From Butyrivibrio sp. (GTDB taxonomy: Bacteria > Bacillota_A > Clostridia > Lachnospirales > Lachnospiraceae): a stretch of DNA of 29,663 bases. How positions within the stretch are numbered: the first letter of the stretch is position 1; each line of letters begins with the position of its first letter. The notes beneath the pieces were generated by a model. The model saw nothing but the letters and a program-made list of their open reading frames with translations. It was not told the DNA's origin and did no database searches. The stretch is taken from contig JAILOW010000019.1 of assembly GCA_024690635.1 (NCBI GenBank), positions 1-29,663 of the forward strand, read 5' to 3'. Below, piece after piece: positions 24,124 to 29,663 of the stretch. The translations under genes were made by a program, and so were the position numbers.

Positions 24124-25548
24124 ATGAAAAGATCCCACCTTAGGTGGCTGGTGCCGCTTATTATTGTTACAACGCTTCTTGCCTATGTTCTTTTGAAGTA
24201 CGAGCACATTATGAAAAGAGATCTGGCAAAGTATGAGGCAAGCAGGATCGCCTTGGAAATGCAGGGAGATCTCTATGATATCGATCTGGACATTTCAGGA
24301 GCCATGACCAGGATCGTCAGTCTGGGAGATGCTCTTTCGGCCAGATCTTTGTCTGCTGACAGAGAAAAGATATCGGCATCGCTGAAGGATCTGAAGGATT
24401 CCACCTGCGTAAACGAGGTTTTTGTGTGCAACTCTGACGGAGTCGGCTTTGATTCCGGCAGTACTGCCATTTCGCTTAAAGCGGAGTCCTATTTTTCCGA
24501 GATGAGCAGAGAGTATGGTCTCGGAGGAGACGGACAGCTCCTTATATGCAACGAAGACGGAAGCGTAAAAGGAGTTGCGCTGGTAACGGGTGTTAAATTT
24601 GCCGACGGTAAAATGGGCTATCTTGTGGCAACCACAGATATAGTGCCCATAAAGAAAGCCATAGGCGAAGACAGCAGTCTTGGCTATTATGCCATGATCG
24701 AGCTTGGGGGGAGGGTTCTTTCCTCGGATCTTCCCACTGACAGAACCGGAGTCTATACCGATGATGTGTGGAGTTATATTCCGGGAGAAGTTTCCAAAGA
24801 TTCCATAAAGCAGGCGATCATGCAAAAGAACGTCTACATGTCTGAAATAAAGGATTACGGCTACATCATTATGGTTCCTTTCAGATTTCTTAAGGGCGGA
24901 GCTATGAGCGTGATCCCTGAAAAAGACATGAACCTTCTGACAGATGGCGTGATCCAAAGGATCGTTACCGCAAGAAAAGTGATCCTTGGCGCGATGGTAT
25001 TTCTCGCATTTCTCATATTACTGTCAGGATTTATAAGTGACAGGATAGAGCTTAGGCTTCAAAAGAACGACACCGGCTATTATGACGAAGAGACCGGCCT
25101 TTTGAACCTCACGGGGGCTTTGAGAGAGATAGATAAATGTGTCGAGGTTGATCGGATGAAAGGAATCATGTTCCTTATATCCATAGGCGGCATTGATGAT
25201 GCCAGATACAAAAAAGGTGATAAATTTGTGCAGGATGGCATCAACGATTTTGTAAAAGATCTGAGAGCAAGCTTTAGAGCATCGGATATCGTGGGAAGAA
25301 CCGGAGAGGATTCCATGATCGTGTTTATGAAGGATATCGCCGAGGAAAAAGATATCCGCAAACAGACAGATGAGTTTCAGCTGTTTTTGCATGATTTCAA
25401 GGAAAGCTCCAGCGAAAGCGGCCTTGTAGCCAGTGCGGGAATAGCAATTTTCCCCAACAGCGGCAAAACATCCGGAGAACTGTACGCAGCAGCCTACGAA
25501 GCTCTTGAAAGATCCAAGGCCAACGGGGATGGGAGATTATCTTTTTAA
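24124..25548 (+). CDS. Membrane sensor with degenerate GGDEF domain
   Basis: A 474-aa protein. TM1 is at about residues 7-24, an extracytoplasmic sensor region of about 250 residues follows (PAS/Cache-like by layout, with CNSDGVGFDSGS and DGKMGYLVATTDI), then TM2 at about 286-305 and a GGDEF-family domain from about 318 (DEETGLLN). The catalytic signature GGDEF is replaced by GEDSM at residues 394-398, losing the metal-binding acidic residue, so diguanylate cyclase activity is unlikely; it may bind nucleotide or partner proteins. The ATG at 24124 with GAGG at 24114-24117 is preferred over a GTG at 24112. No clear terminator follows; the 207-bp gap to the next gene holds only weak inverted repeats (e.g. 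TGCAAT/ATTGCA near 25557-25574). Confidence 0.82.
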   Translation: MKRSHLRWLVPLIIVTTLLAYVLLKYEHIMKRDLAKYEASRIALEMQGDLYDIDLDISGAMTRIVSLGDALSARSLSADREKISASLKDLKDSTCVNEVFVCNSDGVGFDSGSTAISLKAESYFSEMSREYGLGGDGQLLICNEDGSVKGVALVTGVKFADGKMGYLVATTDIVPIKKAIGEDSSLGYYAMIELGGRVLSSDLPTDRTGVYTDDVWSYIPGEVSKDSIKQAIMQKNVYMSEIKDYGYIIMVPFRFLKGGAMSVIPEKDMNLLTDGVIQRIVTARKVILGAMVFLAFLILLSGFISDRIELRLQKNDTGYYDEETGLLNLTGALREIDKCVEVDRMKGIMFLISIGGIDDARYKKGDKFVQDGINDFVKDLRASFRASDIVGRTGEDSMIVFMKDIAEEKDIRKQTDEFQLFLHDFKESSSESGLVASAGIAIFPNSGKTSGELYAAAYEALERSKANGDGRLSF

Positions 25549-25755
25549 GAAGAATATGCAATAGGCAAATTGCACAGTGAAAAAAATCATTCTTCGTCAA
25601 CATTTTGAAAACCATGATTTTGCCACTGAAAAATATGCAGATTACCTAATGAATAATAAAATATTTGTTAAATTGGTGAATAGTAAATAAACTCAACACA
25701 CCGTATACTTTATTCTAGCATTAAGCTATAGACAATATTAGGAGGATTAATTGGT

Positions 25756-26865
25756 ATGGCAAGTTTATCACTTGAGCATGTAACTAAGGTTTATCCCAAT
25801 GGTTTCGAGGCTGTTAAAGATTTCAACCTTGATATTCAGGATAAAGAATTTATCATTTTCGTAGGACCTTCAGGATGTGGAAAGTCAACAACACTTCGTA
25901 TGATCGCAGGACTTGAGGATATCTCTTCAGGAACACTTAAGATCGGCGACAGAGTTGTTAATGACGTAGAGCCTAAGGACAGAGATATCGCCATGGTATT
26001 CCAGAACTACGCTCTGTATCCTCATATGACCGTTTACGATAACATGGCATTCGGACTTAAGCTGAGGAAGGTTCCTAAGGCAGAGATCGACAAGATGGTT
26101 AGAGATGCTGCCAAGATCCTTGACCTTGAGAAGCTCCTTGATCGTAAGCCCAAGGCTCTTTCAGGTGGACAGAGACAGCGTGTTGCTATGGGACGTGCTA
26201 TCGTTCGTAACCCTAAGGTATTCCTTATGGACGAGCCTCTTTCAAACCTTGATGCCAAGCTTCGTGTCCAGATGAGAACTGAGATTGCCAAGCTTCACTA
26301 GAGACTGGGCACAACAATCATCTACGTTCCACATGACCAGACAGAGGCTATGACACTTGGTACCAGAATCGTTGTTATGAAGGACGGTGTTGTTCAGCAG
26401 GTTGACACACCTCAGAACCTCTATGACAAGCCAGGCAACCTCTTCGTTGCAGGATTCATGGGATCACCTCAGATGAACTTCCTCGATGCAGTAGTTGAGG
26501 TTAGTGGAGACAAGGCTTGCCTCAAGATCGCAGGTCAGTCAATCGAGCTTCCTCCTGCAAAGGCTAAGAAGCTTATCGATGGTGGCTATGCAGGCAAGAC
26601 TGTAACATTCGGTATCCGTCCTGAGGACGTTGATGATTCTGAGATGGTTATCAACACATCCAAGGCAGTATTTGAGTCAACAATCAACGTATACGAGCTT
26701 CTTGGTGCAGAAGTTTATCTGTACTTCGATCTTGCTGAGTTCCCTATCACTGCAAGGGTTGATTCACGTACAACAGCAAGACCTGGTGACAAGGTTAAGT
26801 TCGCATTTGATGTTGAGAAGATCCACGTATTCGACAAAGAGACAGAGAAGACTATCACAAACTAA
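25756..26865 (+). pseudogene. msmK: MsmK/UgpC-type sugar ABC ATPase gene interrupted by an in-frame amber codon
   Basis: Read through, the frame encodes a 369-residue CUT1-type ATPase that energises sugar importers. Walker [10 protein letters not shown] is at 37-45, signature LSGGQ at 135-139, Walker B LMDEP with Asp159/Glu160. Codon 182 (26299-26301) is TAG where relatives usually have Gln, a single C-to-T change from CAG. The same frame continues immediately with RLGTTIIYVPHDQTEAM, including switch His193, and a full TOBE regulatory domain to TAA at 26865; the family's usual Thr before that His is Pro. As written the first product (181 aa) lacks the switch region; an ATG at 26350 could only give the C-terminal part. 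Strong GGAGG SD upstream; a TATACT at 25704-25709 may be the -10. Sequencing error is possible. Confidence 0.88.
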
Positions 26866-26917
26866 TAGTGAGTGCTCTGTTCAAATAAAACTACCTTATA
26901 ATCTAATAGCTAAAATG

Positions 26918-26953
26918 AGAGCTGCGCAGAATTGTTTTTGCGCAGCTCTTTTT
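26918..26953 (+). terminator. Strong Rho-independent terminator after the ABC ATPase gene
   Basis: AGAGCTGCGCA (26918-26928) pairs perfectly with TGCGCAGCTCT (26939-26949), followed by TTTTT through 26953. Confidence 0.92.
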
Positions 26954-26965
26954 ACATGGTATACT
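26938..26965 (+). promoter_or_regulatory. Putative promoter of the CdaR-type regulator gene
   Basis: TATACT at 26960-26965 is preceded by TGG, giving an extended -10. A weak -35 (TTGCGC, 26938-26943) with 16-bp spacing lies in the 3' arm of the upstream terminator. Leader of about 45 nt before ATG 27019. Confidence 0.45.
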
Positions 26966-27018
26966 TTATATATCAATTTATTCTTGTTCGAAAAAATGTG
27001 ACAGGCAGGAGGAAGATC

Positions 27019-28113
27019 ATGATTTCTACACAGACTATCAGATCAAGTATTGAGGAACTCAGCACTATAACCAAGGTTGAACTCTGTGTTCTGGATCTTG
27101 GAGGAGAGGTTATTGCGGGAAACAGTGAAAAGGATTTTCTGGATATATCAATTATCACCAGCTTTGCTAATTCTCCTGTGGATTCCCAGGTTATTGGAGA
27201 TGTTCATCTGTTCAAGGTTTTAGACGACGGGGATCCTGCCTATGTGCTTCTGGCCAAGGGAGATTCGGAGCACGCATACATGGTGGGCAAGATCGGTGTG
27301 AGCCAGTTGCAGGGACTCATACTTGCTTACAAGGAGAAGTTCGACAGGAACAACTTCTTCCAGAATCTGCTGCTGGACAACATGCTCCTGATTGATGTCT
27401 ACAACAGGGCGAGAAAGCTCAAGATTGAAGTGAATGCTCCTAGGGTCATCATTTTAGTTGAGACAGGTTCCGCCCGAGACAACTCCGCCCAGGAGCTTTT
27501 GGGTGGAATGTATGGCAATCACTCCGGTGACTTTGTGACAGCAGTAGATGAGAACAGTGTCATCCTCATCAAGACTCTTTCGAAGGGACAGTCCTATGAT
27601 GAGGTGCAGAAGGTGGCCACCACCATAGTTGACATGATGAACACTGAGGCCATGCTCAACGTCAGGGTTGCCTACGGAGCCATAGCATACGAGCTCAAGG
27701 ACCTCAGTAAGTCCTTCAAGGAGGCCAAGATGGCCCTGGAAGTCGGAAGGATCTTTTACGCTGAAAAGAAGGTCAACGCCTACAACACACTGGGAATAGG
27801 AAGACTTATCTATCAGCTTCCTGAGAGCCTCTGCCGCCTGTTTATCGATGAGATATTCGGGGACAAGGAAGTTCCGGATGATCTGGATGAGGAGACCCTG
27901 AATACCATCAATAAGTTTTTTGAAAATAATCTGAATGTCTCAGAGACCTCGAGACAGCTCTTCGTTCACAGGAACACACTGGTCTACAGGATTGAGAAAC
28001 TGGAAAAGAGCTGCGGTCTTGATGTGAGGAAATTTGATGATGCGCTGACCTTCAAGATTGCTATGATGGTCATCAATTATATGAAGTATCTGGAGATGAA
28101 GAGAGGAAACTAA
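27019..28113 (+). CDS. CdaR/PucR-family transcriptional regulator
   Basis: A 364-aa regulator of the sugar-diacid regulator (CdaR/PucR) class. The N-terminal sensor region (about 1-130) is not otherwise recognised; a GGDEF-like CdaR middle domain covers about 140-260 (PRVIILVETGSARDNSAQ, VRVAYGAIAYELKDLSKSFKEAKMAL); the C-terminal HTH_30 reads TINKFFENNLNVSETSRQLFVHRNTLVYRI. The ATG at 27019 has a perfect AGGAGGA SD at 27007-27013. The neighbouring sugar ABC ATPase gene suggests carbohydrate-linked control, although a terminator separates them. Ligand unknown. Confidence 0.87.
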   Translation: MISTQTIRSSIEELSTITKVELCVLDLGGEVIAGNSEKDFLDISIITSFANSPVDSQVIGDVHLFKVLDDGDPAYVLLAKGDSEHAYMVGKIGVSQLQGLILAYKEKFDRNNFFQNLLLDNMLLIDVYNRARKLKIEVNAPRVIILVETGSARDNSAQELLGGMYGNHSGDFVTAVDENSVILIKTLSKGQSYDEVQKVATTIVDMMNTEAMLNVRVAYGAIAYELKDLSKSFKEAKMALEVGRIFYAEKKVNAYNTLGIGRLIYQLPESLCRLFIDEIFGDKEVPDDLDEETLNTINKFFENNLNVSETSRQLFVHRNTLVYRIEKLEKSCGLDVRKFDDALTFKIAMMVINYMKYLEMKRGN

Positions 28114-28128
28114 TTACAAAAGAAACAT

Positions 28129-28142
28129 AAAAAAGCGGCCCT
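28129..28142 (-). terminator. T-run and closing helix end of the SRP RNA transcript
   Basis: On the minus strand CCGCT (complement of 28135-28139) is followed by six T residues (complement of 28129-28134). CCGCT can pair with AGCGG at the RNA 5' end, so the long SRP helix itself acts as terminator stem. Confidence 0.65.
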
Positions 28143-28307
28143 GTAAAGGATGCATGCATGTCCCGGCAGAAACAGGCGACCTTACAACACATGAAAGGTT
28201 CCACTTAGTGCTGCTTCGTTCCCGACCTGACACGGTTCGCGGATTTCCATTGCATAAGACCCGCTCCTGCACAGAGGGATCACACATACACCCTTTACAA
28301 AACCGCT
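28135..28307 (-). ncRNA. ffs: Signal recognition particle RNA (4.5S/SRP type)
   Basis: The minus strand contains the conserved SRP domain IV core: GTCAGGTC, a GGAA tetraloop closed by TCG/CGA, then GAAGCAGC (complement of about 28204-28232). The ends pair in one long helix: TGTAAAGG near the 5' end (about 28298) with CCTTTACA near the 3' end (about 28143), continued by G-U-rich pairs and TCCC/GGGA. The RNA forms the scaffold that binds Ffh for co-translational membrane targeting. At roughly 170 nt it is longer than the E. coli 4.5S RNA, but the 5' end runs directly into the long helix, leaving no room for an Alu domain. A consensus promoter lies immediately upstream. Exact ends are inferred from promoter and T-run. 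Confidence 0.88.
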
Positions 28308-28322
28308 ATTTAACTATATAAA
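28294..28322 (+). promoter_or_regulatory. Putative promoter of tadA
   Basis: TTTACA at 28294-28299 and TATAAA at 28317-28322 are 17 bp apart. The predicted start near 28329 leaves only about 14 nt before the ATG at 28343. The -35 lies within the 5' end of the divergent SRP RNA gene. Confidence 0.5.
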
Positions 28323-28349
28323 TATACTTATTTTTCGTGATAATGTCAA
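28321..28349 (-). promoter_or_regulatory. Promoter of the SRP RNA gene
   Basis: On the minus strand TTGACA (complement of 28344-28349) and TATATT (complement of 28321-28326) have exactly 17-bp spacing, placing the transcript start near 28314. The -35 box overlaps the tadA start codon. Confidence 0.8.
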
Positions 28350-28891
28350 ATAGTAAACTTACTGAAGAAGAAAAAAGTGATATAAAATATATGAGAGCGG
28401 CACTCGCCCAGGCCAGGAAGGCCTATAAGCTAGGGGAAGTGCCTATTGGTTGTGTCATAGTTTATGAGGACAGGATCATAGGCAGGGGCTACAACAGGAG
28501 GAACACTGATAAGACTCCACTTGCCCACGCCGAGATAACCGCCATCAGGAAGGCGGGGAAGGTGATAAAGGACTGGCGCCTTGAGGGGTGCAAGCTGTAT
28601 GTCACCTTAGAGCCCTGTCAGATGTGCTCCGGAGCAATTGTCCAGGCGAGGATCCCGGAGGTCATTATGGGTGCGGAGAACCCCAAGGCGGGCTGTGCCG
28701 GATCTGTGATGGATATTTTGGATAATCCCCGGTTTAATCATCAGGTCAGGGTAAAGAAGGGGGTGCTCACAGAGGAGTGCTCTGATATTCTTAAGCAGTT
28801 TTTTGCCGAGCTCCGTATCAGAAACAAGGCAGAAAAAGAAGAAAAAAAACAAATGGAGTCACGGGGATTGGAAACCGGTGGGGAAATATGA
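28343..28891 (+). CDS. tadA: tRNA-specific adenosine deaminase TadA
   Basis: A 182-aa zinc deaminase converting adenosine 34 to inosine in the tRNA-Arg(ACG) anticodon. The zinc site is His62-Ala-Glu64 (HAEITAI) with the proton-shuttling Glu64, and Cys92/Cys95 in LEPCQMCSGA; the TadA motif DILDNPRFNHQV is also present. It is a little longer than usual owing to a 15-residue N-terminal extension and a charged C-terminal tail (NKAEKEEKKQMESRG). ATG 28343 is chosen; a GTG two codons earlier and an ATG at 28391 are alternatives. None has a good SD, and the predicted leader is only about 14 nt. In many Firmicutes SRP RNA also sits beside tadA, but here it is divergent. Confidence 0.93.
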   Translation: MSNSKLTEEEKSDIKYMRAALAQARKAYKLGEVPIGCVIVYEDRIIGRGYNRRNTDKTPLAHAEITAIRKAGKVIKDWRLEGCKLYVTLEPCQMCSGAIVQARIPEVIMGAENPKAGCAGSVMDILDNPRFNHQVRVKKGVLTEECSDILKQFFAELRIRNKAEKEEKKQMESRGLETGGEI

Positions 28892-28901
28892 TATTGTATT
28901 G

Positions 28902-28913
28902 TATACATGTATA
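28902..28913 (+). promoter_or_regulatory. Perfect 12-bp palindrome upstream of the hydratase gene
   Basis: TATACATGTATA (28902-28913) is self-complementary and lies 26 bp before the hydratase ATG, overlapping possible -10 sequences (TATATT at 28910-28915). It may be an operator; a well-spaced -35 was not found. Confidence 0.4.
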
Positions 28914-28938
28914 TTCACGCGAGAGATAGGAGGAGCAA

Positions 28939-29663
28939 ATGGTAACAACACTTGAAAAGGGATGCTACCTTGTGGATGGCAGCAGTATTGTGCCTGAGGA
29001 TGGCAATGAGGGCAAGGTCCTCTCAGGGCTTGGCATCAGCGAAGAAGAGATAAGATCTGCAAAAGAGAATACAATAGCTTACGGGATACTTAAGAGCCAC
29101 AACGTATCCGGCAATATGGACAAGCTGAACATTAAGTTTGACAAGCTCACAAGTCACGATATCACCTACGTGGGCATCATACAGACAGCCAGGGCATCAG
29201 GCCTTGAGAAGTTCCCGATACCTTACGTCCTCACCAACTGCCACAATTCACTCTGTGCGGTTGGAGGTACCATCAATGAGGATGATCACATGTTTGGACT
29301 CACCGCAGCCCAGAAATACGGCGGAGTCTATGTTCCCCCTCATCAGGCAGTCATCCATCAGTATGCCAGGGAGATGCTCTCCATTTCAGGCGGCATGATA
29401 CTTGGCTCTGACTCCCACACAAGATATGGAGCTCTGGGAACCATGGCAATTGGAGAGGGAGGTCCCGAGCTTGTTAAGCAGCTCCTTTGCCAGACCTACG
29501 ATGTCGATATGCCGGAGGTTGCCCTTGTATATCTTGAGGGTGAGCCTAAAAAGGGCGTTGGTCCACAGGACGTTGCACTTGCTATAATCGGTAAGGTATT
29601 TGGTGACGGCTTTGTCAAGAACAAGGTGATGGAGTTCGTAGGACCCGGAGTTAAGAATCTCTC
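28939..29663 (+). CDS. Aconitase-superfamily hydratase, 5' part
   Basis: The frame starts at ATG 28939 with a TAGGAGGAGC SD and stays open to the right edge (241 codons), so the C-terminal part is outside. The product begins [20 protein letters not shown] and contains [47 protein letters not shown] and the aconitase-type motif [24 protein letters not shown]. This matches a group of about 750-aa aconitase-like 'hydratases' common in Clostridia and similar to E. coli YbhJ; the substrate is not established. Cys residues in TNCHNSLC may contribute to an Fe-S site, but that is inference. It follows tadA by 47 bp and may have its own promoter near the palindrome at 28902. Confidence 0.85.
   Translation, partial: MVTTLEKGCYLVDGSSIVPEDGNEGKVLSGLGISEEEIRSAKENTIAYGILKSHNVSGNMDKLNIKFDKLTSHDITYVGIIQTARASGLEKFPIPYVLTNCHNSLCAVGGTINEDDHMFGLTAAQKYGGVYVPPHQAVIHQYAREMLSISGGMILGSDSHTRYGALGTMAIGEGGPELVKQLLCQTYDVDMPEVALVYLEGEPKKGVGPQDVALAIIGKVFGDGFVKNKVMEFVGPGVKNL

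Noticed and set aside
24124..25548. Calling the GGDEF protein an active diguanylate cyclase
   Set aside because: The catalytic signature is GEDSM instead of GGDEF, so the metal-binding acidic residue is missing.
25549..25755. Possible terminator or riboswitch in the gap before the ABC ATPase gene
   Set aside because: Only short, weak inverted repeats (GAAGAAT/ATTCTTC, TGCAAT/ATTGCA) with no T-run or known aptamer motif were seen.
26299..26301. Genome-wide recoding of TAG (for example as pyrrolysine or glutamine)
   Set aside because: The CobW-family gene ends normally at TAG (4185-4187), and no pyrrolysine genes or suppressor tRNA are in the window. A local lesion, error or suppression is simpler.
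29138..29587. Short plus-strand frames near the right edge
   Set aside because: They lie out of frame inside the aconitase-like hydratase gene, which starts at 28939 and runs past the edge.

Overview
The window looks like chromosomal DNA of a gut or rumen Lachnospiraceae member (Clostridia), possibly close to Butyrivibrio. This is an inference from gene content: a Clostridia-type arabinose operon with the AraK ribulokinase, a methionine aminopeptidase carrying an N-terminal SEC-C zinc knuckle, an MsmK/UgpC-type ATPase gene beside a CdaR-type regulator, alanine/glutamate/threonine-rich lipoprotein linkers, strong purine-rich Shine-Dalgarno (SD) sites and TTGACA/TATAAT-type promoters. No rRNA, tRNA, CRISPR array or intact insertion sequence was seen.

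Layout. 1-802: an accessory scar with the 3' end of a KptA-like RNA 2'-phosphotransferase, a headless fragment of a mobile-element-type protein, and a small self-contained transcription unit (consensus promoter, structured leader or 21-codon ORF, terminator). 906-4187 (+): rsgA, an NADP-type secondary alcohol dehydrogenase with its own promoter and inverted repeat, and a CobW-family GTPase. 4198-7273 (-): an OGG1-type DNA glycosylase, surE, a membrane-anchored Mrr-type nuclease and an orphan PTS EIIC-like permease.

7396-13519 (+): a pentose operon, araR-araK-araD-tktN-tktC-rpe, headed by AraR-like operator half-sites and closed by a strong terminator. Together these take L-ribulose to D-xylulose 5-phosphate and into the non-oxidative pentose phosphate pathway; arabinose isomerase and a transporter are not present here. 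13626-18803 (+): a PhnD/PhnC/PhnE/PhnE-type ABC importer next to a signal-less 5'-nucleotidase-family phosphoesterase, suggesting import of an organophosphorus compound followed by phosphate release in the cytoplasm.

18877-25548 (+): map, metG, an alpha/beta hydrolase, a GNAT acetyltransferase, a YesL/DUF624 membrane protein and a membrane sensor with a degenerate GGDEF domain, closely packed. 25756-28113 (+): an MsmK/UgpC-like sugar ABC ATPase gene broken by an in-frame amber codon just before the switch histidine, then a CdaR-family regulator. 28129-28349 (-): an SRP RNA gene, divergent from tadA, with interlocked promoters. 28939-end (+): the start of an aconitase-superfamily hydratase.

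The points most worth a second look are the amber-interrupted ATPase gene, the small structured transcription unit near 619-802, the Phn-type importer with a cytosolic phosphoesterase, and the compact SRP RNA/tadA divergent region.
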